From Hyphomicrobiales bacterium (GTDB lineage: Bacteria; Pseudomonadota; Alphaproteobacteria; Rhizobiales; Beijerinckiaceae), in assembly GCA_027483945.1 (NCBI GenBank), contig JAIXTM010000019.1, positions 1 through 53,178 on the forward strand: 53,178 nucleotides of DNA, given 5' to 3'. Position numbers and translations under genes: made by a program. Below the pieces are notes generated by a model, which saw nothing but the letters and a program-made list of their open reading frames with translations, had not been told where the DNA came from and made no database searches. Of the stretch, positions 1-8,625 are shown in pieces. The first letter of the stretch is position 1, and every line of letters begins with the position of its first letter.

Positions 1-603
1 ATCGAGCGGCTGGCGACCGAGATCCGGCATCTCCAGCGCACCGAGGTCTACGAGGCCGAGGAATATTTCTCGCCGGGCCAGAAGGGCTCGTCGGCCATGC
101 CGCACAAGCGCAACCCGGTCCTCACCGAGAACCTCACCGGCCTTGCCCGCATGGTCCGCGCCTTCGTGACGCCGGCGCTGGAAAACGTCGCCCTCTGGCA
201 CGAGCGGGACATCTCCCATTCGTCCGTGGAGCGGATGATCGGGCCCGACGCCACCGTCACGCTGGATTTCGCGCTGGCGCGCCTCACCGGCGTCGTCGAC
301 AAGCTCCTGATCTATCCCGAGAACATGCGCCGCAACATGGACCGCCTCGGCGGGCTGCATAATTCGCAGCGCGTGCTGCTCGCCCTCACGCAGAAGGGCG
401 TCTCCCGCGAGGACAGCTACCGGCTCGTCCAGCGCAACGCCATGAAGGTCTGGGAGCAGGGGGCCGACTTCCTCACCGAGCTGAAATCCGACCCGGAGGT
501 CACCGGCCGCCTCTCCCCCGCCGAGCTCGCCGAGATGTTCGACGAGGGCTACCATTTCAAGCACGTGGACACGATCTTCGCCCGGGTGTTCGGCGAGGCG
601 TGA
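1..603 (+). CDS. purB: Adenylosuccinate lyase, C-terminal part (cut by window edge)
   Basis: This is the 3' end of adenylosuccinate lyase, which splits SAICAR and adenylosuccinate to release fumarate in purine synthesis. Frame 1 is open from the first base to the TGA at 601-603, about 200 residues. The fumarase/aspartase-superfamily signature GSSAMPHKRNP, which forms the flexible catalytic loop, is read at about bases 88-120. The following helical stretch (ENLTGLARMVRAFV) and the HERDISHSSVER segment are typical of PurB. The N-terminal half lies outside the window, so no start can be given. The next gene begins within 30 bases on the same strand and could be cotranscribed. Confidence 0.95.
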   Translation: MERLATEIRHLQRTEVYEAEEYFSPGQKGSSAMPHKRNPVLTENLTGLARMVRAFVTPALENVALWHERDISHSSVERMIGPDATVTLDFALARLTGVVDKLLIYPENMRRNMDRLGGLHNSQRVLLALTQKGVSREDSYRLVQRNAMKVWEQGADFLTELKSDPEVTGRLSPAELAEMFDEGYHFKHVDTIFARVFGEA

Positions 604-630
604 CGCCATCCGAATGGTATGAGGCAGGGC

Positions 631-1422
631 ATGCTCGCCGAACTCGCCCTCCTCGCCACCACGCGCACCAGCCCCGCTTTGCGGCGCATTGGGCTGGTCG
701 CGGACGGCGTGAGGCTGTGGTCGCGGCGGCGGCGCTGCCTGCGCGAATGGCAGGCCCACGAGGCCCATTGCCACGGTGTCGTACTGAAGGCGCTGGAAGG
801 CCTGCCGCGCCGGCGCAAGGTCGTCGTCCTGGGCTCGGGTCTGGTGCGGGACGTCCCGGTCGAAGCGCTCGCCGCCGCCTTCCGCGAGGTCGTGCTGGTC
901 GATGCGGTGCATCTTCCCGTCACGCGCTGGCGCCTGCGGCATGTGCCGGGCCTGCGCTTCGTCACCGCCGACATTGCCGGCATCGCAGACTGGCTCGTCG
1001 GCTCTGCCAAGACGCGGGCGGACGCCCTCGCCGCCTGGCGCGACGACCGCGAGGTCGATCTCGTCATCTCCGCCAACCTGCTCTCGCAGCTTCCCATCGG
1101 CCCGGAAAGCTGGGCCGAGGACCATCCGGATCAGTCGCTCGTGCCGCCCGCGACTCTCGCCCGCGCCCTTGTCGGCTGGCATATCGACGACTTGGCCCGT
1201 TTCACCGCCCGCGTCTGCCTGCTGACCGACACCGAGCAGCGGGAATACGATGCCGGCGGCACGCTCATCGACCGCACGGACCTGCTGCGCGGTCACGAGC
1301 TTCCGGCCCCCGACACCGCCTGGGACTGGACCATCGCGCCGGACGGCGAGGCCGGGCGCGGCGTCACCCTCGTCCACGCCGCCCGCGGCTATGCCGATTT
1401 CGGCCATGCGCTGGGCGCATGA
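631..1422 (+). CDS. Uncharacterised Rossmann-like protein, possibly methyltransferase fold
   Basis: I do not recognise a named family. The protein is about 263 residues with no signal peptide or membrane segment. A VVVLGSGLVRDVP segment followed by VVLVDAVHLP and then LRFVTADIAG looks like the glycine-rich loop, the acidic end of strand 2 and the next strand of an S-adenosylmethionine-dependent methyltransferase fold; this is inference from pattern only. ATG at 631 is preferred over the ATG at 619 because GAGG at 621-624 lies at a suitable distance. It follows purB closely on the same strand and may share its transcript. Function is unknown. Confidence 0.7.
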   Translation: MLAELALLATTRTSPALRRIGLVADGVRLWSRRRRCLREWQAHEAHCHGVVLKALEGLPRRRKVVVLGSGLVRDVPVEALAAAFREVVLVDAVHLPVTRWRLRHVPGLRFVTADIAGIADWLVGSAKTRADALAAWRDDREVDLVISANLLSQLPIGPESWAEDHPDQSLVPPATLARALVGWHIDDLARFTARVCLLTDTEQREYDAGGTLIDRTDLLRGHELPAPDTAWDWTIAPDGEAGRGVTLVHAARGYADFGHALGA

Positions 1423-1488
1423 GCCGGTGCGATTGCGGCGCACGAGGCCCGTGCCTAGATAGGCGCCTCCCCCCTCGGGATGACAGCC

Positions 1489-2055
1489 ATGAAGACCACC
1501 GATCTCGACATCCTCCTCGTGCCCGGCCTCGGCAATTCCGGTCCGGACCATTGGCAGAGCCGGTGGGAGGAGAAGCTCTCCACCGCCCGCCGCATCGAGC
1601 AGGCGGACTGGGAGCGGCCGTCGCTGGCGGACTGGACCGCCCGGATCGTCGACGGAGCGCGTCAGGCGCAGCGTCCGGTCGTCTTCATCGCCCATTCGCT
1701 CGGCGCGCTGGCGCTCGCCCATGCGGCGCCGGCCTTGGCGGACGTGGACGTGCGCGGAGCCTTCCTCGTCGCGCCGCCATCCGCGCGTGCGCTGCTGATG
1801 CTGGAGGAGGTGGATCGCGCCTTCGCGCAGGTCCCGCGCGATCCGCTGCCCTTCCCGTCCGTGCTCGTCGCCAGCCGCAACGACGACTTCGCGAGCTTCG
1901 ACGAAACGGCGGACCTCGCCCTTGCCTGGGGCTCGGCGCTGGCGGATGCGGGCGAGTCCGGGCACGTCAATTCCGCGTCCGGCCACGGCCCGTGGCCGGA
2001 GGGGCTGATGCGCTTTGCCGGCTTCCTCAAGGGGCTTGGGAAGGCTCCAGCCTGA
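1489..2055 (+). CDS. RBBP9/YdeN-type serine hydrolase
   Basis: This is a small alpha/beta hydrolase (about 188 residues) of the RBBP9 family, soluble, with unknown substrate. The N-terminal DILLVPGLGNSG..HW segment is the usual family start. AHSLGA carries the nucleophile serine, SRNDDF holds the likely acid, and a GHGPWPEG segment near the C-terminus holds the catalytic histidine. ATG at 1480 (three codons longer) is an alternative start; GGGA just before 1481 favours 1489. Its last 29 bases overlap the end of the convergent DUF2235 gene. Confidence 0.85.
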   Translation: MKTTDLDILLVPGLGNSGPDHWQSRWEEKLSTARRIEQADWERPSLADWTARIVDGARQAQRPVVFIAHSLGALALAHAAPALADVDVRGAFLVAPPSARALLMLEEVDRAFAQVPRDPLPFPSVLVASRNDDFASFDETADLALAWGSALADAGESGHVNSASGHGPWPEGLMRFAGFLKGLGKAPA

Positions 2056-4312
2056 CCTGCGCCGAGCCGGCATTGTTGGCGTAGAACAGGTCCGTCACGA
2101 CGGGCAGCGGCAGCAGCGCGTCGTTGACGAACAGGTAGGCCGGCCCGCTGGCCGGCGCGACGAAGCGCGCGCTGAACGTGCCGTCGGCATCCCGCATCAT
2201 GGCCAGCGGCAGCTCCCGGCTGCCGCCCTGGCCGATGCGGATCACCGGCTGCATCCAGCGCGCGCCAAGGTCCCGCCGCAGCGGGACGCCGAGCGCCATG
2301 AGCCGGGTCGCATCGCCGTCCGCAAGGCCCAGCGGGCTCGCCGGAATACCGCCATCGGACCAGTCCTGCGTAACCCTCAGGCGCAGTGTGTAGCTGCGGC
2401 CCGCTTCCAGCGCGACGCCGAGCGGCGCGCATCGCGCCCTTGTATCGAAGGACGTGGCGGGCGCTGCAGACGGCGCCGGGCAGACGAGCCCCAGCGACGA
2501 ACCCGCCGCCAGAAGCACCCGCGCGGCGATGGCGCCTCCCGCATAGACCAACGCCAGGGCGCAGAGGAACGGCACGATCCACTGGTGCAGCGCATAGAAC
2601 ACGCCGCGATAAAGCCGGCGCGTGCGCAGCCACTGGATGAAGCCGCCCAGCACGGGCTGCGGCGGCACGGAGGCCGGCTCGCCGGTCCGGATCCGGCTCC
2701 AGACGATGCGCAGCCCGTCGCGAATGCGCTGCTCCAGCGACAGGCCCCACAGCATGAACAAAGCGATGAGCGCGAGCCCCGCCGCCAGCCGCTCCGGCAT
2801 CGCGCGGAAGGCGTCGAGCCACGGCTTGGCAAGGCCCGGGAGGAAACCCGCGACGAGATCGACGGCAGGAATGAGGAAGGCGAAGGCGCTTCCGTGCCCG
2901 CCGCCGGGCGGCGGCGCCATCAGCGGCATCGCCGCCAGGAACAGGGAAGCGAAGACCGTGAGGAAATACGCCACCCGCCGCAGCCAGACGTGATTCCTCA
3001 CGATGTCCTGCGAGGAGGCGCGGCGATACCGATCTTCGGGCGTCTCGTAGGCGAGGCTGACGATGTCGCCCGCCTCCGTCACCACCTGGTAGTCCATGGG
3101 GATCGAGAGTGGCGCGTAGCCGTCGGTGCCTCCGACGATCCGGCGGAAGACGCTGTCGTGGATCTTGGGCGCCGGCGCGAAGGCGATCCGCACCGCCTCG
3201 TCCCGCTGCGAAGCGTTGGCGATGTCGCGCACCAGGGCAGGCCGGCGCGGATCGGCCGCGTAGAGGCTGTCGAGGTCGCGCGGCCGGTAGCGGTAATAGG
3301 CGCCGAGCCCGGCTCGGGAATTGGCAAGCCGCGCCAGCGGATCGGCCTGCACGGCGAAGGCAGCCTGCGCCTCGGGCCGCACGCTGAGCCCGTAAACCGC
3401 CGCGCGGTCGATCATCCATCGCAGCGAGACGAAGGCGAGCCCGTCCTCCGCATAGCCGCCGCCCACATTGGCGTGCATGCCCGTGAACCAGACCTGCGTC
3501 AGCCATTCCCGGTCGATCGGCGCGCTGGCGGTCTCGGGCGGCTGCCAGTCCTCGGGCGGGACGGCATCGTCCGCCCAGAGCACGGGCCAGAAGGCGTGGC
3601 GCTCGTCGTCCAGCGCCAGCGCGTGAACCGCCCTGTTGATCCGGATCGACGGATAGCGGTCCGGCATCGAGAGCGGCCAGATCCAGAAATCGATGCCGCG
3701 GACCAGTTCCTCGATCGGCCCGCCATAAGCGGCCACCGTGTCCCAGACGCCCACGAAATGGATCGGCACGTCCGTCCGGCGCGGCACGTCCTCATAGGCG
3801 CGGATGCCGCGGAGGCGCCGCCACAGGCCGATCAACCCGTCGCGGACTTTCCGGGCGAGGAACACCAGCACCATCGTCACGTCGAAATCAGTCGGCCGGG
3901 CCCGCAAGGCCCGGTAGGCATCGGCCGCATAGCGCCTCAGGTCGCCCTCGCCCATGAGCCCGGACAGGACACCCTGCCACGCGATCAGCCCCGCCAGGAC
4001 CCGCACGGTGAAGGCACCCCGGCTGAAGCCGAACAGGAAGATCCGGTCCCCCGGCCGGTAATTGCGGCACAGGAAGACGTAGAGGTCGATGACGTTGCGC
4101 TTCAGCCCGAAGCCGAAGATGCCGCCCAGGATCGCGAAAAGCCGGAACGAGGAGGTGCCCACCCCGTCCCCGTAATGGACGATCTGCCGGTCGGATCGCT
4201 CCAGCGCTTCGTAAAGCCGGAACACGTTGGTGCGGAACAGCGCGCTCGAACTGTTTCCGGTCCCGTCCGACAGGAGCACGATGTTGCGCCCCGCGCTGCT
4301 CGCGTCCGGCAT
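2027..4312 (-). CDS. DUF2235 alpha/beta-hydrolase with C-terminal membrane segments
   Basis: This 761-residue protein has an N-terminal DUF2235 (Tle1-like) hydrolase domain and a C-terminal membrane part. Visible marks are DGTGN near residue 16, the nucleophile elbow GFSRGAF with Ser97, a GVWDTVAAYG segment and HANVGGGY, all typical of DUF2235. From about residue 440 there are four hydrophobic stretches, the last near a short outer domain. The family includes type VI secreted phospholipases, but no VgrG, Hcp or immunity gene is adjacent, so an effector role is not supported; a membrane-bound lipase or esterase is an alternative. The ATG at 4312 follows a GGGGGC stretch; an in-frame ATG at 4399 would add an arginine-rich extension not typical of the family. 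Confidence 0.8.
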   Translation of the reverse strand: MPDASSAGRNIVLLSDGTGNSSSALFRTNVFRLYEALERSDRQIVHYGDGVGTSSFRLFAILGGIFGFGLKRNVIDLYVFLCRNYRPGDRIFLFGFSRGAFTVRVLAGLIAWQGVLSGLMGEGDLRRYAADAYRALRARPTDFDVTMVLVFLARKVRDGLIGLWRRLRGIRAYEDVPRRTDVPIHFVGVWDTVAAYGGPIEELVRGIDFWIWPLSMPDRYPSIRINRAVHALALDDERHAFWPVLWADDAVPPEDWQPPETASAPIDREWLTQVWFTGMHANVGGGYAEDGLAFVSLRWMIDRAAVYGLSVRPEAQAAFAVQADPLARLANSRAGLGAYYRYRPRDLDSLYAADPRRPALVRDIANASQRDEAVRIAFAPAPKIHDSVFRRIVGGTDGYAPLSIPMDYQVVTEAGDIVSLAYETPEDRYRRASSQDIVRNHVWLRRVAYFLTVFASLFLAAMPLMAPPPGGGHGSAFAFLIPAVDLVAGFLPGLAKPWLDAFRAMPERLAAGLALIALFMLWGLSLEQRIRDGLRIVWSRIRTGEPASVPPQPVLGGFIQWLRTRRLYRGVFYALHQWIVPFLCALALVYAGGAIAARVLLAAGSSLGLVCPAPSAAPATSFDTRARCAPLGVALEAGRSYTLRLRVTQDWSDGGIPASPLGLADGDATRLMALGVPLRRDLGARWMQPVIRIGQGGSRELPLAMMRDADGTFSARFVAPASGPAYLFVNDALLPLPVVTDLFYANNAGSAQVRLEPSQAP

Positions 4313-4482
4313 GCCCCAAGCCCCCCGGCTGAAATGCCTTGTCTTCAATGGCCTCAGCCTGCGCCCGCCCGCTGCGGCGATCAAGCCGAACCTGTCCAAA
4401 CTGTCATGTTCCGGACATCGTAACGGAAGCGGCAGGGGTGCATCGTTTCGCTATCGGTTGCTGAACCCGAAGGACGACCATC

Positions 4483-5082
4483 ATGAACCGCATCCTGCTT
4501 GCCACCACCGCGGCCCTGATCGCCGCCGGATCGAGCTTCGCCATCGCCCAGAATGCCGGCCCTGCACCCGGCGCGGGTCCCGCTCCGGGCGGCCCCGGCG
4601 GACCGCGCATGGAGCGCCTGACCAAGGAGGACATGGCCTCCCTCGTTGATGCCCGCATCGCCGCGATCCAGGCCGGCATGAAGTTCACCGCCGAGCAGCA
4701 GAAGCTCTGGCAGCCCGTCGAGGCGCTCATCCGCAAGACTGCCGCCGACCGCGCCACGCGCTTCGAGGAGATGCGCGCACGACGCGAGGCGATGCAGTCC
4801 ATGACGCCCGAGCAGCGCCGCGAGCGTATGCGCGAGCGGACGACCGAACGCCGCGACTTCGGCGAGCGCCTGGACCGCATGGGCGAGCGCGCCACCGCGA
4901 TGAAGGCCTTCGCCGACACGGTGAAGCCGCTCTATGCCTCGCTCGACGAGCGCCAGAAGCGCCTCTTTCCGGTGCTGATGCGCCCGGCCGGCGGCCGCCA
5001 CATGGCCGGCTGGCACAGCGGCCGCGGCGAGCATCGCGGCTGGGGCGGCCATCACGGCCACCATCGCGGCGAGCGCCTCTGA
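4483..5082 (+). CDS. Spy/CpxP-family periplasmic protein (LTXXQ motif)
   Basis: This 199-residue exported protein has a clear signal peptide (MNRILLATTAALIAAGSSFAIA), a Gly/Pro-rich linker and a helical core with two LTXXQ-like motifs, FTAEQQKLW and LDERQKRLF. Spy and CpxP members are ATP-independent periplasmic chaperones or stress sensors. The tail is rich in His and Gly (HHGHHRGE), which could bind metal; that is inference. It stands alone: the DUF2235 gene diverges on its left and a terminator follows on its right. No regulator is adjacent. Confidence 0.82.
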   Translation: MNRILLATTAALIAAGSSFAIAQNAGPAPGAGPAPGGPGGPRMERLTKEDMASLVDARIAAIQAGMKFTAEQQKLWQPVEALIRKTAADRATRFEEMRARREAMQSMTPEQRRERMRERTTERRDFGERLDRMGERATAMKAFADTVKPLYASLDERQKRLFPVLMRPAGGRHMAGWHSGRGEHRGWGGHHGHHRGERL

Positions 5083-5140
5083 CGACACTCACGGGATCGG
5101 CGACGCCGCCGGTCCCGATCTCTCCGAGACCCCGACTTTT

Positions 5141-5170
5141 ACCCGCCCGGCAACGGGCGGGTTTTCTTTC
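5141..5170 (+). terminator. Rho-independent terminator of the Spy-like gene
   Basis: ACCCGCCCG (5141-5149) pairs perfectly with CGGGCGGGT (5154-5162) around a GCAA loop and is followed by TTTCTTTC. It lies 58 bases after the stop codon of the Spy-like gene. Confidence 0.85.
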
Positions 5171-5292
5171 GCTGTCATCCCCGGCGAGCGAAGCGAGGAA
5201 GAGGATCCAGAAAAAGCCGGGCGTAGAATGCGCTGGCAGGCATCGTTCTGGATCCCCTTCCCCTCCGCTTCGCTCCGGCCGGGGATGACAGC
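5171..5292. repeat. Palindromic interspersed repeat, copy A
   Basis: A 122-base element bounded by a perfect 15-base inverted repeat (GCTGTCATCCCCGGC at 5171-5185 and its complement at 5278-5292). Inside, GATCCAG near 5204 and CTGGATC near 5248 pair again, so the whole could fold into a long hairpin. A related copy lies at 28648-28773. Both sit between the 3' ends of convergent genes. It resembles REP/MITE-type palindromic units common in alphaproteobacteria. No coding potential seen. Confidence 0.8.
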
Positions 5293-5315
5293 AGCGCAGA
5301 AACAATGACCCAACG

Positions 5316-5345
5316 AAAAAGGCCGCCCGGAGGAGCGGCCTTTTC
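5316..5345. terminator. Bidirectional terminator downstream of rpsD
   Basis: GGCCGC (5321-5326) pairs with GCGGCC (5335-5340), flanked by AAAAA on the left and TTTT on the right, so it can stop transcription from both strands. It lies 24 bases beyond the stop codon of rpsD on the minus strand. Confidence 0.75.
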
Positions 5346-5368
5346 CCATTCCGGCAGTCCGGAACCGA

Positions 5369-5986
5369 TCAGCGCGAGTAGAACTCGATGACCAGGTTCG
5401 GCTCCATCTGCACCGGGTACGGGACCTCGGAGATGGACGGGACGCGGGTGTACTTGGCGACCATCTTGGAATGGTCGGCCTCGATGTAGTCCGGCACGTC
5501 GCGCTCGGCGAGGCCGACCGACTCCAGCAGCACGAGGAGCTGCTTGGACTGGTCCTTAACCTCGATCACGTCGCCGGGCTTCACGAGGAAGCTCGGGATG
5601 TTCACGCGGCGCCCGTTGACCTTGACGTGGCCGTGGTTGACGAACTGGCGCGCGGCGAACGGGGTCGGCGCGAACTTGGCGCGGTAGACCACGGCGTCCA
5701 GGCGGCGCTCCAGCAGGCCCACCAGGTTCTCGCCGGAATCGCCCTTCAGGCGGATCGCCTCGGCGTAATAGCGGCGGAACTGCTTCTCGGTGATGTTGGC
5801 GTAATAGCCCTTGAGCTTCTGCTTGGCGCGCAGCTGCGTGCCGAAGTCGCTCATCTTGCCCTTGCGGCGCTGGCCGTGCTGGCCCGGGCCGTATTCGCGC
5901 TTGTTCACGGGGCTCTTCGGGCGGCCCCAGATGTTCTGGCCCATACGACGGTCGAGCTTGTGCTTCGCCGCAATTCTCTTGGACAT
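5369..5986 (-). CDS. rpsD: 30S ribosomal protein S4
   Basis: Primary 16S rRNA-binding protein that nucleates assembly of the small subunit body. The 205-residue product has the S4 N-terminal domain ([20 protein letters not shown]) and the C-terminal S4 RNA-binding domain ([36 protein letters not shown]), ending in EFYSR. ATG at 5986 gives the family length; AGAGGA lies upstream. An in-frame upstream extension to 6085 is rejected because it has no family similarity. The gene stands alone after murI, separated by that gene's terminator. Confidence 0.98.
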   Translation of the reverse strand: MSKRIAAKHKLDRRMGQNIWGRPKSPVNKREYGPGQHGQRRKGKMSDFGTQLRAKQKLKGYYANITEKQFRRYYAEAIRLKGDSGENLVGLLERRLDAVVYRAKFAPTPFAARQFVNHGHVKVNGRRVNIPSFLVKPGDVIEVKDQSKQLLVLLESVGLAERDVPDYIEADHSKMVAKYTRVPSISEVPYPVQMEPNLVIEFYSR

Positions 5987-6015
5987 GTCGCGTATCCTCT
6001 GTTGGTACGACAGGT

Positions 6016-6041
6016 GAGGAACGCGCCCTCCTCTGTTCCTC
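6016..6041. other. Hairpin in the rpsD leader
   Basis: GAGGAAC (6016-6022) can pair with GTTCCTC (6035-6041) with a 12-base loop, 30-55 bases upstream of the rpsD start. It may be part of an autoregulatory leader for S4, but no known motif was recognised. Confidence 0.3.
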
Positions 6042-6083
6042 TCGGAACCGACAGGACCCGGCATTGCGGGGCCACGGGTGCGC

Positions 6084-6118
6084 AAAACGCCGCGCGGGCC
6101 CGTCAGGACCCGCGCAGC
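6084..6118 (-). terminator. Rho-independent terminator of murI
   Basis: On the minus strand GCTGCGCGGGTCC pairs with GGGCCCGCGCGGC (13 pairs, two of them G-U) around a TGAC loop and is followed by GTTTT. It lies 38 bases after the murI stop codon. Confidence 0.8.
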
Positions 6119-6156
6119 GAGTTGTCCCTAGTGCGGCCTGCGCGGAATGTCAAACG

Positions 6157-7065
6157 TCAGGCCGCCGCGGCGGTGGCGAGCGGCATCGGCTCGTGCACGA
6201 TGGTGGGCAGCCCCCGGGCCGCGAGCGCCCGCGCCAGTTCCACGGGCACGTGTGTCCGCCCCGTGAACAGGGCTGTTCCATGGACATGTCCATCCGGCTC
6301 GTGGCCGATCAGCGGCCCGCCGAGAAGCTGCACGACGCGGCGGGCGATGGCGGGCGCCGGATCGATATAGGCCACCGGCCAGGGCGCGACGCGCTCGATC
6401 CGGTGCCTGATCAGCGGGTAATGGGTGCAGCCCAGCACGATCGTGTCCGTCCGCCCGATGGGCGTCGTCACGAAGCAGGCCTCCACCTCGGCCAGGATGT
6501 CGGCATCGGGCGCCGGCGAGCCGGCAAGTTCGGCTTCCGCCAGGGCGGCGAGGTTGGCCGAGCCGACGAGGGTGACGAGGCAATCGTCGGCATAGGCCTT
6601 GATGAGATCGCGCGTGTAGTCGCGCTCCACCGTACCCGGCGTCGCGAGGATCGAGATGTGCCGCGTGCGCGAGGCGATCGCCGCCGGCTTGATCGCCGGC
6701 ACCGTGCCAACGAAGGGCAGCGTGAACTGCGCCCGCAGATGCGGCAGGACGAGCGTGGACGCGGTGTTGCAGGCGATGACGACGATGTCGGGGGCATGCA
6801 GCGCGATAAGCCGGCCCATCACGGTCAGCACCCGCGCAACGAGCTCCTGCTCCGACAGCCTGCCATAGGGGAAGGCGGCGTCGTCGGCGGCGTAGACGAT
6901 CCGCGCGTCCGGCCGTGCGCGCATGACTTCGGCGAGGACGGTGAGCCCACCGAGGCCGGAATCGAAGACGAGCACGGTCTGCGCGCGGCTTCCCGCCCCT
7001 TCCAAGGTCGGACCCGCGGCCGCGCCGGCGATCAAATGGGTGGGAGGAAGCGAATCCGTCGGCAT
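6157..7065 (-). CDS. murI: Glutamate racemase
   Basis: Cofactor-independent racemase that makes D-glutamate for peptidoglycan. The product is 302 residues. VFDSGLGGLTV, the first catalytic cysteine in IACNTAST, and the second in LGCTHYPL are all present, with DPAPAIA near the end. The ATG at 7065 is preferred over GTG 7068 and TTG 7071 because AGGA lies about ten bases upstream. The N-terminus has about 30 residues before the first beta strand, slightly longer than usual. The tail is Ala-rich. Confidence 0.96.
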   Translation of the reverse strand: MPTDSLPPTHLIAGAAAGPTLEGAGSRAQTVLVFDSGLGGLTVLAEVMRARPDARIVYAADDAAFPYGRLSEQELVARVLTVMGRLIALHAPDIVVIACNTASTLVLPHLRAQFTLPFVGTVPAIKPAAIASRTRHISILATPGTVERDYTRDLIKAYADDCLVTLVGSANLAALAEAELAGSPAPDADILAEVEACFVTTPIGRTDTIVLGCTHYPLIRHRIERVAPWPVAYIDPAPAIARRVVQLLGGPLIGHEPDGHVHGTALFTGRTHVPVELARALAARGLPTIVHEPMPLATAAAA

Positions 7066-7130
7066 CACCAAACCGTCCTGCCGCGCTCATCACGACAGAC
7101 CGTGGTTAAATGATGGTGAGCGGCTTTTGT

Positions 7131-8471
7131 TCAGCCGCGCTTCAATCCGGCGACGGCGCGCGCCGCGCGCTGCCCGTCGAGCAGCGCCCCGCCCACCGTC
7201 ATCGCCCCGCCTCCGGCGCTTGCCTCGCCGGCCAGGTACACGCGTTCGCCGATCGGCTCCCGCAGCGCGTCCCGGGTCGCGAGACGGCCTGGCAGTGCCA
7301 GCGAATAGGAGCCGCGGGCGAACGGGTCCGTCCACCACGGCGTCAGCCGGCCCCCGACGAAACCCTTGCGGATGTCCGAACCCGCCATGGCGACGAGCCG
7401 GTCGAGCACGTGGGCCACGGCCTCGCGCTCCCCGGCCTCGCACAGGGCCCGCGCATAGGCGCCGCCCAGCATGCCCAGCACGAGCCCCGGCTGCCCTTTA
7501 TGCGCGGGCTCCAGGCTCAGGCTCCGCTCCTCGCCCCATACATCGAAATAGCCGCCGGGATTGAGCCCGCGGACCGCCTCCGGTTCGAAGGCGAGCGCGA
7601 TCTTGGTCAAAGCGCCCATGGTCAGGCCGCCAATGGCGTCGCGGGTCGCGGCCGGCAAGGCCGGCTCGAAGCGGACGCCCTCCGCCGCCAGGACACCGAG
7701 CGGCACGGTCACGATGGCCCGCCCGGCGCGGATCGTGCCCTTGTCCGTCTCGACCTCGACCCGCTCGCCGGCCCAGCGAACCACGCGCGCCGGACTGTCC
7801 AGCGAGACCGGTATGCCGGCGCCGTAGCGGGCGACGAGCGTGCCGTAGCCCTCCCGCACCATCATGTTCTCGCCGGCCCAGAGCGAGTCCCAGTCGGCGA
7901 GCGAGCAACGCTCCGGCTCCTCGCCGAGGTTGAACCGCGTCAGGTTTCGCGCCGCGCGCGCCACCTGGGTGGGTGCCTCCCGCACCGCGTCTGCGAACGA
8001 GATGTCGGGCGCTCCGGCCTTGATGCGCGTATAGGCGGAGAGCGCGGAGAAGCCGCTGCCGCGCTGGGCCCGCTCTTCCGGGGTCAGCCGCGCGCCGTCC
8101 ACGAACGAATCCGGCGGCCCGGTCCAGCCGCCGTCATCGGTCAGCGTCAGGCCTAGGTCGCGGGCGATGCCGATCCACGGATTGGTCTCCGACCAGTGGA
8201 TGAACTGCGCGCCGGCATCGAAGGCCGGCCCGAGGCTCGCATCGGTGAAGACGCGCCCGCCGATGCGGCCGCGCGCCTCGATGACGATGACCGACAAGCC
8301 GGCTTCCCGCAGGGTGCGCGCCGCGGCAAGGCCCGCCGCGCCCGCGCCGACCACGACGACGTCCGCGTCGTTGGCTTGGGCGAAGGCCGGACGGCGCAGG
8401 AACGGCATCGCGAGCCCTGCCGCCAGGCCGGCCGCCACGCTCCGCCGCGAAATGCCCCGTTCATTGGTCAT
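7131..8471 (-). CDS. Tat-exported flavin monoamine oxidase family protein
   Basis: FAD-dependent amine oxidase of 446 residues, probably periplasmic. The N-terminus has a twin-arginine signal (SRRSVAAGL, RR at 9-10) ending near AFAQA. The dinucleotide-binding motif VVGAGAAGL is at residues 41-49, the ribose-binding glutamate at 65 and GRIGGR at 68-73. The C-terminal VYLAGEASAGGGAMTVGGAL closes the FAD site. Likely substrates are polyamines or aromatic amines, but nothing in the sequence decides this. An in-frame upstream start at 8591 would bury the Tat signal and is rejected. Confidence 0.88.
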   Translation of the reverse strand: MTNERGISRRSVAAGLAAGLAMPFLRRPAFAQANDADVVVVGAGAAGLAAARTLREAGLSVIVIEARGRIGGRVFTDASLGPAFDAGAQFIHWSETNPWIGIARDLGLTLTDDGGWTGPPDSFVDGARLTPEERAQRGSGFSALSAYTRIKAGAPDISFADAVREAPTQVARAARNLTRFNLGEEPERCSLADWDSLWAGENMMVREGYGTLVARYGAGIPVSLDSPARVVRWAGERVEVETDKGTIRAGRAIVTVPLGVLAAEGVRFEPALPAATRDAIGGLTMGALTKIALAFEPEAVRGLNPGGYFDVWGEERSLSLEPAHKGQPGLVLGMLGGAYARALCEAGEREAVAHVLDRLVAMAGSDIRKGFVGGRLTPWWTDPFARGSYSLALPGRLATRDALREPIGERVYLAGEASAGGGAMTVGGALLDGQRAARAVAGLKRG

Positions 8472-8625
8472 GCCACGCCCGCCCGATCCGTCCGATGCCG
8501 GCGATGCAAGCGCCAGGCCGGACTGGACAGCCCCGGCTGAACCGCCGGCGCCGCCTGCCGGAGCAGATGGTGCTCCGGCGTTGCGGTTCAATTCACACGA
8601 TGGTGAGGAAAAAACGTGGCGGCGG

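Noticed and set aside
2015-4423. Long open frame on the plus strand opposite the DUF2235 gene
   Set aside because: Its translation is rich in Arg, Pro and His with no motifs; it is an antisense shadow of a high-GC gene with clear DUF2235 motifs. The same applies to other long antisense frames, for example opposite alaS, cckA and the 1172-residue protein.
7106-7117. TTAA near the murI start as CtrA site
   Set aside because: The second half-site does not follow after seven bases (TGAG), so it is a single TTAA only.
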